The notes under the pieces are model-generated. The model searched no databases. It had not been told where the DNA came from and was given only the letters and a program-made list of their open reading frames with translations. Source: Odobenus rosmarus divergens (taxonomy: Eukaryota; Chordata; Mammalia; Carnivora; Odobenidae). Taken from it: 64,000 nt of DNA. Positions 11,944-23,100 of the stretch are shown in pieces. Every line of letters starts with the position of its first letter. Within the stretch, counting starts at the first letter, position 1. The stretch lies in the NCBI RefSeq assembly GCF_000321225.1, contig NW_004450324.1, positions 2,275,921 through 2,339,920 on the forward strand, in the 5' to 3' direction. A program made the position numbers and the translations under genes.

Positions 11944-12120
11944 TTTTTTTTAAGATTTTATTATTAGAGAGAGAGAGAGGAAGAGCAGAGGGAAAGGGAC
12001 AAGCAGACTCTGTGCTGAGCGCAGAGCACAAAGTGGGACTCACTCTCACAACCCTGAGATCATGACCTGAGGCGAAACCAAGAGTTGGATGCTCAACCGA
12101 CTGAGCCACCCAGGTGCTCC
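11944..12120 (-). mobile_element. SINEC (Can-SINE)
   Basis: Complete head-to-tail copy on the minus strand. The flanking duplication is aaaaatactatatctt (11928-11943) against aaaaattctatatctt (12121-12136), 15 of 16 matching. It lies 260 bases from the preceding SINEC, in the same orientation. Confidence 0.95.
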
Positions 12121-12136
12121 AAAAATTCTATATCTT

Positions 12137-13886
12137 GATTGGGACAGTGATTAAATAAAGAGACCCACTTGAAAAAACTCTATGGAACGATGCCCATAAA
12201 ATCTACATTTTTATTGTAAGTAAATTCTATTGTAAGTAAATACCTTAATAAAAAATAAAAAACAAAGAGACTCAAAGAGACCTCTCAGTTTTGGAGTGAT
12301 TTTCAGAAATCACCTAGTTTTTATGAAGGAGTATTTACCTCCTTCCTGGCCAGTGAAAAACAATTCTTCATTCTTTCATTTATGTATCCACTTAACAAAG
12401 ATTTATTAAGCAGAAATATATCCAGAGTTAACACAGTGGCAGCATACTAGAAAAAAAAAAATGATGGCTAGCAAAAGAGACACAGCCTCTAGTATTGAGG
12501 TTAAAGTCTGTTGGAGGAAAATAGTCAATTGAAATGGACAGAAACAACAAGTTATGGCTATAGGACTGAGAGGAGGCCCATGTTTTAACTAAGGGCTTGC
12601 ATCAAAACAGAATGAACTATGTTATGCTAAACCACAAGCTAAGCTGAGCTGAAAATACTGGTGTTCGCTGAATCATTAAAAGCTGTTAGAGTGATCAGAC
12701 TAAAGCAAACTAAATAATGTTTTTCTATTAAACCAAGCCTAAATATTCTCTAAATCAACTGAATCAAAACATCAAAATACTTTTCATGTCAAATTTCATT
12801 TGGACATTGAAGTCTTTTTTTAAAACAGAATTTAGGTCTTCCACACCCTACGGCAGCTTATGTATACAGCCGTCCATGAGGACAACATGGTGTTAAATGA
12901 CCCTCTTTCCCATGAGTAAATTCCAGCTGGGAAGACAGGTGCATCTATTTCTGGTGACTCTGCTGCCAGTGAGGGATTTGCAGGCTCTCCCAACAACATT
13001 ATGCATCCTCACAATAAATCCAAGCTTGTGACAGGTACAGTATTTGATATACAAACAAAGTACAAACATGAATGGATCAGCATTCCAATATAAAGTACTT
13101 TTAGGTATATACAACTTCCTCATCACCACCCCAAAACACTGTTAAATGATGTCCCTCTGTGGGCAATGCAATTCTTAAAGCACATGAAAATTTTCCTTCA
13201 TCTAACTGGTACAAAAAAAATCATCTTGTTCCTTTTTATGGCTTTCTAAACTATTTGTCCAAAATCCTTTCCAAAATGGGAGGAGTCATTTATAAGATCA
13301 AAAAGATGAAAGAATATAATTTAAAAACAAACAAATAAATAAAACTTGAACCATATAATTATTGAATTTCCAAGCCTTTTAAAGAGGACTATGCTGTTGT
13401 TTATTTTGTGAAACTATCTAGAAGAAAACCAACATGATTTTTTTAAAGATTGCTCTAAGAGGAAACATGCTAGAAATAGTGAGTAATTCAAAAAACAGCC
13501 TTGGAATGAGAAGCACACTTTAAACCAAGACCATGATGGATAATGAATGCTTTGTATTTAATCAAACAGACATCCACAACATTGCCTCTTACTATTTTCT
13601 ACTGTCTTTCCTAGTCTCTGACCAGACAATTTAGGGTTTGGGTTGCATTCTCCTGGCAGGACCAAAAATGGCCACTGAAACTCTAAAGTAACTGGAACTC
13701 TAAGTCTCTCAAACATGAGAACCATCCCATGTATCCACAGAAAATACTGTCAGATTGTAGTTCAAACTGTCAAAAGACGCTTTTATTACTTTCTAACTCT
13801 GGTCAGTGACAAATTCAAAAGAAATCCTCTATTTCTAATTAGGAATTACAGTTCCTGTTTATGTAGTTTTAACATATTTAATATTT
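12137..13886. other. unassigned sequence
   Basis: No gene, RNA or clear repeat family seen. The open frame at 12893-13129 (-) has no recognisable motif. Small A-rich tracts occur near 13320-13345. Confidence 0.5.
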
Positions 13887-13904
13887 AAGAAATGGGTATA
13901 TTTT

Positions 13905-14110
13905 GGGACGCTTGGCTGGCTCAGTCGGTTATGCGTCTGCCTTCAGCTCAGGTCATGATTCCAGGGTCCTGGGATGGAGCCCCACGTCAGGCTCCCTGCT
14001 CAGCAGAGAGCCCACTTCTCCCTCTTCCTCTGCCTGCCGCTCCCCCTGCTTGTGCTCTCTCTCTCTCTCTGTCAAATAAATAAATAAAATCTTAAAAAAA
14101 AAAAAAAAAA
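13905..14110 (+). mobile_element. SINEC (Can-SINE)
   Basis: Starts gggacgcttggctggctcag, has the tRNA-related head, a CT-rich core with an expanded tctctctctctc, then aaataaataaataaaatc and about 19 A. The 18-base duplication aagaaatgggtatatttt (13887-13904) and its one-mismatch partner (14111-14128) bound it. The pure A-tail suggests a relatively recent insertion. Confidence 0.97.
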
Positions 14111-14617
14111 AAGAAATGGGTGTATTTTAACCAAGTAATGCATTTTTTAAATCCCATGTTTTATTTTTATTCCCCAACCAAATAGCTGATGATTAGAATA
14201 GTTAACACAACGGCATTTTCCTACCATTTTACTGTAATTTTTCCTTCTCTAATTTACACTCTACTAATCTCACTTTAGCTTGGTTTCTGTTCTTTCTGCC
14301 AATGTAAATATCAGCTCCCTGTGTTCCCAGTTCCTTAGTCATTCTTTGATATTCACTGGTACTTTAAGAAATACTTTAAGGAAAAAAGGTGATGTTGGGT
14401 TTGTAAGATTTGAGGAATCTTAAAAATCCTGGCGCTTAAGACTTTCTCAGTCTCAATCCATTAGATACATAATTGTGGTGTAAAGTTCTAGATGATTTTT
14501 AATGGTTTTTTTATATTGTCACAGCTTTCTTCCTCACTAACTCTCAAAGAGATGTCACATCATGACATTCAGTCTGCAAGCTTATATCCAATGATAAGAC
14601 TTTCCGTGTGTTCTTAG

Positions 14618-14750
14618 AGCAGTGTGCTTCTCCCTCTCCCTCTGCCCCCCTCACCGCTTGTGCGCGCATGCACTCGCACTCTCTCTCTCTCTCACACGCT
14701 CTCTCTCTCAAGATAAATAAATAAAATCATAAAAAAAGAGAGAGAAAAAA
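14618..14750 (+). mobile_element. 5'-truncated SINEC
   Basis: Only the 3' half of a SINEC is present: gcttctccctctccctctg, an interrupted CT/CA tract with gtgcgcgcatgcactcg, then gataaataaataaaatc. The tRNA-like promoter head is missing. A possible weak duplication (agcagtg / agccagtg) is not convincing. Confidence 0.85.
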
Positions 14751-15959
14751 GCCAGTGATGACACTGTACCAAGAGAGTTTCCACAAGCAAAACATTAGAA
14801 GAATGGTCACTTTACTGCACACCATATTGTCATACTGGATACAAGAATCTGTATGTAGCAAGCCAATGCCATATTCACATAGTGAACAAATCTCTCATTT
14901 TAACAAAACATTTCCTGCTACATTAAAAACCAATATTGTGAAATTGAATTTCTCACATTAGTAGATTTGTTTGTATTTTCTTTGTAATTATGTTTTTTAA
15001 GAGATATAAACATAAGGCATTTATGCCTGGTTTTATGTTTGCATATTTTTAAGTAACAATGTAATAAAAACAATTTAAAACCTGGGGCTCAAAGAGAAGA
15101 TTTTTGTCCTTGTTTTTGCTTTTCCCTCAAAAAGATACTATATATTATGCAAGTCTAAGAAAAACTGACCTAAAAGATTGTGGAAAATGTATATTTCAAA
15201 TTTTGCATTTGTGGAAATGTACTGTCTAAAAGATAAAGCTCTGTGTCCTGAATGAGTTAGTTTATTTAAATTTCATGATCATCTTTAATTCATCCTGACT
15301 TCCCATCAGATGATGTACTAAAAGAATAAAGAAGGCTTAAAATAAATGTCATTGTTTAAAAACAAAAAACAAAAAACCCTAGTCCTACTGGAGCTTTGAA
15401 AGCTCCATTGTATAGCTGCAAAATACCATTCACCTTTTCAGAGTTTGATATATTATTAATTTCAGTTTAGCAACATTAGAATCAGACTATGAGATTATTT
15501 TACTTGCAAAGGACTGCAGGGAGAGATGAATTTATGCTGTATCCAGTTTTAAACCCAACAAAAAGGAAATATACCAAATTTCTGTTGTTTAAACTGATGA
15601 GAGTCATTTTGTAGTCTTCTAAAAACCAGTTGCACCTTGAGAAATTATAGCTATTAAGTGGAAAGTAAGTTTTAATTATTTAAAAAATACATTTCTTTCA
15701 GCATATTATTCATTTAAAAGAGCCTTCCTTTTTTAGAAATCAGCCTTAAAATTGTGTACCTGAGTTAACTCTTTTGGGGATCTAGAAATACTCTTGGTAG
15801 TGGTGGTGAAGGAAATGCTAAATACAATTAACTCTACCACCAGACAGAACAAGGGAAGATTCCAGGTGTGGCTTTGAACACCTTGGTAGGTGTTTGGGAG
15901 GTTCTACAGTGTGGGATGTAAGCTTGAAGATTTTTGATGTTCACTTGGTGACTGAGAAA
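14751..15959. other. unassigned sequence
   Basis: No gene or repeat family recognised. An A-rich tract lies at 15355-15378. The open frame at 14755-14961 (+) has no domain. Confidence 0.5.
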
Positions 15960-16037
15960 TTCCCAGCATTTAGTAGATCAGGGACATGTCCATCATTCTT
16001 TTTCACTTATTTATCCCTACTTCCTGGCATACAGTAG

Positions 16038-16668
16038 TAATGAAGGATAGTCAGAAGAAAGGCAGGCAGGGACAAGCCACGCCCCCCGGCCCCACCCCTG
16101 CTCTAAGAGGAAACCACCCTTAAAAGGATTCCACAACACCCTGGAAGGAGCTCTCCATCCTCTCCCATGTGAACAACTAATTACCTGATAGGTAGATGAG
16201 CACTTGGACAAAAACCTGATAGGGTGACAGGTGCATGGAGGGCTAATCGGATCAAAATAGCCCACGCCAAAGAGGCCATAAAAACCCTTAGATTTGGGGC
16301 GCCTGGGTGGCTCAGTCATTAAGCATCTGCCTTCAGCTTGGGTCATGATCCCAGGGTCCTGGGATCGGGCTCTCTACTCAGCAGAAGGCCTGCTTCTCCC
16401 TCTCCCACTCCCCCTGCTTGTGTTCCCTCTCTCACTGTCTCTCTCTCTCTTCCTGTCAAATAAATAAATAAAAATCTTAAAAAAAAAAAACCCTTAGATT
16501 TAAATGCCAAATTGGCTACCCTTTTGGGTCCCCTCCCTCTTCAGGAGCTTTGTACTACAGCTCAATAAACTTTGCTTTGCTGGCCACCACTCTTTGGTCT
16601 GTCTCTTCATTTTCTGAAGCGGCAGTGTGACGAAAACCCACAGGCACTAAAGGAAAAGAAATCCTGCA
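16038..16668 (+). mobile_element. solo ERV LTR, interrupted by a SINEC
   Basis: About 425 bases of LTR once the SINEC and one TSD copy are removed. acagtag flanks it at 16031-16037 and 16669-16675. The right end is the canonical CTGCA; the left end reads TAATGAAGG, probably a decayed TG. The LTR has a TATA-like cataaaa (16278-16284) and a polyadenylation signal aataaa (16564-16569). A U5-like tail with tctttggtctgtctcttc resembles ERV class I LTRs. No internal viral sequence is present. The true TSD may be shorter than 7 bases. Confidence 0.82.
16296..16486 (+). mobile_element. SINEC inserted in the LTR
   Basis: Begins ggggcgcctgggtggctcag and ends with caaataaataaataaaaatc and an A-run. The exact 15-base duplication aaaacccttagattt lies at 16281-16295 and 16487-16501. 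The insertion site starts inside the LTR's TATA-like sequence. Confidence 0.98.
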
Positions 16669-16699
16669 ACAGTAGGCATTCAATATATGAATTAATGGT

Positions 16700-17346
16700 G
16701 TTTATAGCTAGAAGTATTCAACCGAGACAGCATGCTCATGTTCAAAGATTTTTAAAAACAGAGTCAGTGATAATATATGCAGCTCAAAAATATTATATAT
16801 ATAATATGCATATATTTCATACTATATATATAAAATACACATATACGTATATATATGGCACACTTGTTGTTTTGTTTTTGTTTTACCTTATGGAGTTAGG
16901 CAAACATAGATAAATATACAGCACACCAGTACACATAAACTATTTTATTTCATTGGGGATATCCTTCTGTAGTAGGGTATTTTGCTATTAAACTAAGTGT
17001 TGACTTTTTTCAATTTCTTTTAGTTCTATTTTTCTACTATATTTAAGTAGAAAAGAGAACTTTCTCTATGCCTCAGGGTATGGTTGATTCAGAGAGAACA
17101 AAGAATCACATTTTTGGCCTTTGAGCAATTAATTTGACCTTTGTAAGTGAACAGTGCAGACAATAGTCTTTAAAACCAAGGCTTTGAATTGCAAGTACCA
17201 GCAGCTTGAAAGGAAAAAAAAAAATTCCAAAAGCTTGGATTTAAGTATCAAGAGCCAAACCCTAGAGGACTTGCAGCAAGAGTTTAGGCCATGGGAAGAG
17301 TGGGGAAAAAATTAGTGATGCCATAGGAGCAATTTTCCTATAAAAC
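16700..17346. other. AT-rich sequence with (TA)n tract
   Basis: An interrupted TA/TATA tract runs at about 16788-16860. No gene or repeat family is recognised in the remainder; the open frame at 16572-16913 mixes LTR and low-complexity sequence. Confidence 0.5.
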
Positions 17347-17359
17347 AGAGAGGTGATAA

Positions 17360-17834
17360 GCGCTGTGAATTGTATTACACTGTTGAATCACAGACCTGTA
17401 CCTCTGAAACAAATAATATATTATATGTTAAAAAAAAGAAGAAGAAGAAGATAGCAGGAAGGGAAAAATGAAGGGGGGGAATCGGAGGGGGAGATGAACC
17501 ATGAGAGACTATGGACACTGAGAAACAAACTGAGGGTTCTAGAGGGGAGGGGGGTGGGGGGATGGGTGAGCCTAGTGATGGGTATTAAAGAGGGCACGTA
17601 TTCTGCGTGGCGCACTGGGTGTTATGCACAAACTATGGACACTGAGAAACAAACTGAGGGTTCTAGAGGGGAGGGGGGTGGGGGGATGGGTGAGCCTAGT
17701 GATGGGTATTAAAGAGGGCACGTACTGCATGGAGCACGGGGTGTTATACGCAAACAATGAATCGTGGAACACTACATCAAAAACTAATGATGTAATATAT
17801 GGTGATTAACATAACATAATAAAAAAATGTAAAA
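17360..17834 (+). mobile_element. 5'-truncated L1 3' UTR copy
   Basis: Runs from the terminal L1 3' UTR (gcgctgtgaattgtattac...ctctgaaacaaataa...) through the G-rich segment (ggaggggggtggggggatgg) to the end aacataacataataaaaaaa. The 13-base duplication agagaggtgataa is exact at 17347-17359 and 17835-17847. No ORF2 sequence remains. It contains an internal tandem duplication, listed separately. Confidence 0.95.
17511..17758 (+). repeat. 124-bp tandem duplication inside the L1 3' UTR
   Basis: Two adjacent copies of a 124-base unit starting atggacactgagaaacaaac lie at 17511-17634 and 17635-17758. They are almost identical, including the G-rich run and tattaaagagggcacgta. The duplicated part covers the polypurine/G-rich region of the 3' UTR. 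Other L1 3' ends in the window (2638-2858, 23700-23965, 45379-45650, 54160-54429) have a single copy. Confidence 0.93.
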
Positions 17835-18126
17835 AGAGAGGTGATAAAAATAAAAATCCTTTTTGGACTAGAAAAGGAGAGGTGGGAAAGGAGAATAAAA
17901 AATGTATAGGTGGTCCTATTCCCTGAAGCTATGTTGGGATTGAAACTCTAGAGTTCGGTGACAGAAGCTCCCCCAAATATTTAGTAACTCTTGCATTGGT
18001 GACTCCTCCACATCTACTCTAGAACCTGAGAAAAAAACAACCTTGGTGGTTTCCCTTCATTGAACTAGTTGGCTGCAGTAGGTAGAAATGTCAGCTAGGC
18101 AGATCTAGACAAAGAGAAGGGTTGGG

Positions 18127-19002
18127 AAAAGATGGCAGAGGAGTAGGGGACCCTATTCCAACCGGTCCCTGGAATTGAGCTGGATATCTACCAGACCACT
18201 CTGAATACCCACGAAATCAGCGTGAGATGTAAGAAGATAGATCTGGATCTCTACAAACAGAATATCGCAGGCAGTTGTTTTCGAGGTTCAAAAGAGGGAG
18301 CCATGATTCCGCGGGCAGATATCAGAGAATAAAGGGCAGGGGGAGGGAGACTGGCCATGGGGATCCTACACTGCTGGTGAGCGACAGCCTCCCGTGCTGG
18401 GGATGGGGCACAGACTTGCAGACTGGTAGTGGTGGGAAAGGACTTTAGGGTAACTCCCCGGACAGAAACCCGGAACGGTGGGGTCATGCGTGTGAACTGG
18501 GGGCAGCTGGCAGTTTTAGAAGCAAAAAGGGCAGAGACGAGCCCCCGGGCCCGACCAGGAGGTGAGGACTGGGAGGGCTGCTGAGGGGAGCACGACCCAG
18601 AACTGCAGTTTATAGCAGCACAGACAGAAATGGAGGTAGTGTGGCCTGGAGAGCTCACTGAAGAACAGACTGCGATCGCTCTGCTCTGAGGCAGAGGGTT
18701 GGAAACGGTCTCTTCTGCTCTGACTCGCGGAAGAGATGTGGAAAGCCACCAGGGAAAGCTGCCAGAGAACAAAAGCCCCCAAAAACCAGTTTTCACTGAG
18801 CCCATCCCCTGCCACAGGGGGCAGGGCAAATCTGCCCAAACAGGGTTGCCTGAGTAACAGTGCAGCAGGCCCCTCCCCCAGAAGACAGGCTGGGAAAATA
18901 AGAGGCCAGCAACCCTAAGGTCCCTAGAAAACAGGTGCATCTTGCTTGGGTTGTGGTAAAAAATTTGGACTCTATACATTCCTTCAACCACCCCTCAACA
19001 GC
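18127..19002 (+). promoter_or_regulatory. L1 5' UTR / internal promoter region
   Basis: A G+C-richer block, unlike the A+T-rich surroundings, precedes ORF1. Its first bases, aaaagatggcagagg, include AAGATGGC (18129-18136). That matches the YY1-type site found at the start of L1 promoters in other mammals. Promoter activity is inferred from position and family, not visible directly. The minus strand carries a 246-codon open frame (see findings). Confidence 0.7.
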
Positions 19003-20068
19003 ATGACTAGGAGGAGGAACCCCCAAAATAGGAAAGACTCAGAGATTATGACTTATGCCACAGATTTACAAATGGATTCAGATATAACCAAGATGTTGGA
19101 GATGAAATTCAGGCTAGCAATTGTGAAGACAATAGCTAGAATGGAGAAATCGATTAATGGCAACATAGAGTCTCTAAGGGCAGACATGAAAGCTGAATTG
19201 GCAGAACTTAAAAATGCTATCAATGAGGGCGCCTAGGTGGCTCAGATGGTTAAGCGTCTGCCTTCGGCTCAGGTCGTGATCCCAGGGTCCTGGGATCGAG
19301 TCCCGTGTCGGGCACCCTGCTCCTTGGGAGCCTGCTTCTCCCTCTGTCTCTCTCTCTCTCTCTCTCTCTCTGTCTTTCATGAATAAATAAATAAAATCTT
19401 TAAAAAAAAATGCTATCAATGAGATCCAATCTAATCTAGATATCTAACAGCTAGGGTAAGCAAGGCAGAAGAATGAATTAGTGACCTAGAAGACCAAATA
19501 ATAGAGAAAAAGGGAAAAGAGGAGGTCAGGAAAAAACAACTCAGAATCCATGAAAATAGAATCAGAGAAATAAGTGACACCATGAAACGTTCCAATGTCA
19601 GAATTATTGCAATCCCTGAGGGGGTGGAGAGAGAGGACTAGAAGATACATTTGAGCAAATTGTAGCTGAGAACTTCCCTAATCTGGGGAATGAATCAAAC
19701 ATTCGCGTCCTAGAGACAGAGAGGAGCCCTCCCAAGATCAAGGAAAACAGGCCAACACCCCGGCATGTAATAGTAAAACTCGCAAATCTTAGAACCAAGG
19801 AAACCATCTTAAGGCAGTTAGAGGGAAGAGATTCCTTACGTACAGAGGGAGGAACATCAGAATAACGTCAGACCTATCCACAGAGACCTGGCAAGTCATT
19901 AAGGGCTGGCAAGACCTATTCAGACACATGCAGCCAAGAATACTTTATCTGGCAAGGCTGTCATTTAGAATGGATAGAAAGATGCAGATCTTCCAAGACC
20001 GGCAGAAACTGAAAGAATATGTGACCATTAAGCCGGCCCTGCAAGAAATAGTAAGGGGGGTTCTGTAA
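19003..20068 (+). pseudogene. L1 ORF1 relic (ORF1p RNA-binding chaperone)
   Basis: Starts MTRRRNPQNRKDSE, the usual N-terminus of carnivore L1 ORF1p, a trimeric coiled-coil RNA-binding protein that coats L1 RNA. About 75 codons are open (to ELAELKNAINE), then a SINEC interrupts the frame at 19228. Beyond it the sequence has many stops and frame changes, but RRM and C-terminal pieces are still readable in pieces (VKLANLRTKE near 19775-19805; SFRMDRKMQIFQ near 19963-19998). The chosen start is the ATG at 19003 because upstream codons of the same open frame are 5' UTR. No functional protein is possible. Confidence 0.9.
19228..19405 (+). mobile_element. SINEC inserted in L1 ORF1
   Basis: Begins ggcgcctaggtggctcag; long tctctctctctc core; tail gaataaataaataaaatc and A-run. 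An exact 18-base duplication, aaaaatgctatcaatgag, occurs at 19210-19227 and 19406-19423. This SINEC is younger than its host L1. Confidence 0.98.
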
Positions 20069-20146
20069 AAGGAGAAAGACCCCAAGAGTGATATAGAAAA
20101 GAAATTTATAGGGACAATCTATAAAAACAAAGTCTTCACAGGCAAC

Positions 20147-23100
20147 ATGATGACAATTAATTCATATCTTTCAATAATCACTCTCAACGTGAATGGCCTA
20201 AATGCTCCCATAAAACGGCACAGGGTTGCAGATTGGATAAAAAGACAGGACCCATCCATATGCTGTCTACAAGAGACTCATTTTGAACCTAAAGATACAT
20301 CCAGACTGAAAGTGAAGGGATGGAGATCCATCTTCCATGCCAGCGGACCTCAAAAGAAAGCTGGGGTAGCAATTCTTATATCAGACAAATTAAATTTTAA
20401 AGACTGTAGTTAGAGACACAGAAGGACACTATATCATTCTTAAAGGGTCTATCCAACAAGAAGATCTGACAATTGTAAATATCTGCGCCCCCTACATGGG
20501 AGCAGCCATCTACACAAGCCAACTGTTAACCAAAATAAAAAGTCATATTGATAACAATACGTTAATTGTAGGAGACCTCAACATGCCACTCTCAGCAATA
20601 GACAGATCATCTAAGCAGAAAATCAACAAAGAAACAAGAGCTTTGAATGAACACTGGACCAGATGGACCTCATAGATATATACAGAACATTCCACCCTAA
20701 AACAACAGAATATTCATTCTTCTCGAGTGCACATGGAACTTTCTCCAGAATAGACCACATACTAGGTCACAAATCAGGTCTCAACCGATACCAAAAGATT
20801 GAGATTATTCCCTGCATATTCTCAGACCATAATGCTTTAAAACTGGAACTCAATCATAAGAAAAAATTTGGCAGAAATTCAAACACTTGGAAGCTAAAGA
20901 CCACTCTGCTCAAGAATGTTTGGGTCAACCAGGAAATCAAAGAAGAACTTAAACAATTCATGGAAACCAATGAGAACGAAAACACATCAGTCCAAAACCT
21001 ATGAGATACTGCAAAGGTGGTCCTAAGGGGGAAATACACAGCCATCCAAGCCTCACTCAAAAAAATAGAAAAATCCTGAATTCACCATCTAATTCTACAC
21101 CTGAAAGAACAAGAGAGAAAGCAACAAACGATGCCTAAGCCACACATTAGAAGAGAAATAGTTAAGATTAGAGCAGAGATCAATGAATTAGAAATGAGAA
21201 ACACAGTAGATCAGATCAATGAAACTAGAAGCTGGTTCTTTGAAAGAATTAATAAGATCAATAAACCACTGGCCAGACTTATCCAAAAGAAAAAAGAAAG
21301 GACCCAAATTAATAAAATTATGAATGAAAAGGGAGAGATCAGGACTAACACCAAGGAAATAGAAACAATTATTAGAAATTATTATCAACAACTATATGCC
21401 AATAAGGTGAGCAACCTGGATGAAATGGATGCCTTCCTGGAAACCTATAAGCTGCCAAGACTGAAACAGGAAGAAACTGACAACCTGAATAGGCCAATAA
21501 CCAGCAACGAGATTGAAGCAGTGATCAAAAACCTCCCAAAAAACAAGAATCCAGGGCCTGATGGACTCCCTGGGAAATTCTACCAAACATTCAAAGAAGA
21601 AATAATACTTATTCTCCTGAAGCTGTTTCAAAAAATAGAAACAGAAGGAAAGCTTCCAGTCTCATTCTATGAGGCCAGCATTATCTTGATCCCCAAACCA
21701 GGCAAAGACCCCATCAAAAAGGAGAATTTTAGACCAATATCCCTGATGAATATGGATTCCAAAATCCTCAAGAAAATCCTAATAGGATCCAACAATACAT
21801 TAAAAGGATCATCCACCATGACCAAGTGGGATTTATTCCTGGGATGCAAGGGTGGTTCAACATTCACAAATAAATCAGTGTGATAGAACACATTAATAAG
21901 AGGAGGGAGAAGAACCATATGGTCCTCTCAACTGATGCAGAAAAAGCATTTGACAAAAGACAGCATCCTTTCCTGATTAAAACTCTTCAGAGTATACAGA
22001 TAGAGGGAACATTCCTCACGTTCATAAAATCTATCTATGAAAAACCCATAGTGAATATCATCCTCAATGGGGAAAAGCTGAGAGCCTTTCCCTTAAGATT
22101 GGGAACACATCAGGGATGCCCACTCTCACCACTATTGTTCAATGTAGTACTAGAAGTCCTAGCAACAGCAATCAGACAACAAAAAGAAATAAAATGTATT
22201 CAAATTGGCAAAGAAGAAGTCAAACTCTCTCTTTTCGCAGGCGACATGACACTTTATGTGGAAAACCCAAAAGGCTCCACCCCCAAATTATTAGAACTCA
22301 TACAGCAATTCAGTAATGTGGCAGGATACAAAATCAAGGCACAGAGATCAGTTGCTTTCTTATACAGTAACAATGCATCTGTAGAAAGAGAAATTAGAGA
22401 AACGATTCCATTTACAATAGCATCAAAAACCATAAGATACCTCGGAATAAACCTATCCAAAGAGGTAAATGATCTATACTCTAGGAACCACAGAACACTC
22501 ATGAAAGAAATTGAAGAAGACATAAAAAGATGGAAAAACAGTCCATGCTCATGGATAGGAAGAATAAACATTGTTAAAATGTCTATGCTGCCCAGAGCAA
22601 TCTATACCTTCAATGCCANNNNNNNNNNNNNNNNNNNNNNNNNNNNNNNNNNNNNNNNNNNNNNNNNNNNNNNNNNNNNNNNNNNNNNNNNNNNNNNNNN
22701 NNNNNNNNNNNNNNNNNNNNNNNNNNNNNNNNNNNNNNNNNNNNNNNNNNNNNNNNNNNNNNNNNNNNNNNNNNNNNNNNNNNNNNNNNNNNNNNNNNNN
22801 NNNNNNNNNNNNNNNNNNNNNNNNNNNNNNNNNNNNNNNNNNNNNNNNNNNNNNNNNNNNNNNNNNAAACAAAAACAAAAATGAACTTTTGGGACTTCAT
22901 CAAGTTAAAAAGCTTCTGCACAGCAAAGGAAACAGTCAACAAAACAAAGTGGCAACCCACAGAATGGGAGAAGATATTTGCAAATGACCCTACAGATAAA
23001 ACGCTGGTATCCAAAATCTATAAAGAACTTCTCAAACTCAACACCCAAAAAACAAATAATCCAGTCAAAAAATGGGCAGAAGGCATGTACAGACACTTCT

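Larger units (their letters stand above)
15960..16715 (+). mobile_element. L2 3' end, split by a solo LTR
   Basis: Left half at 15960-16037 (atcagggacatgtcc...cttcctggcatacagtag) and right half from 16669 (acagtaggcattcaatatatg) together read as the L2 3' terminus (…cctggcacatagtaggcactcaataaat…). The intervening 631 bases are the LTR and the SINEC nested in it. Confidence 0.75.

Noticed and set aside
11426..12109. Several 65-106-codon frames as small proteins
   Set aside because: They are translations of SINECs. The same Ser/Leu-rich phrases recur at 13892, 19174, 30075, 46855 and 61087.
11482..14110. tRNA gene calls from A/B-box-like sequence in SINECs
   Set aside because: The promoter boxes belong to the tRNA-derived SINE head; no cloverleaf with a proper acceptor stem is present.
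17494..17809. Repeated units as a CRISPR array or minisatellite
   Set aside because: Only two 124-base copies, within an L1 3' UTR, with no spacers.
22549..23014. Open frames of 100 or more codons across the N run
   Set aside because: N codons create artificial openness; these are gap artefacts inside L1 ORF2.
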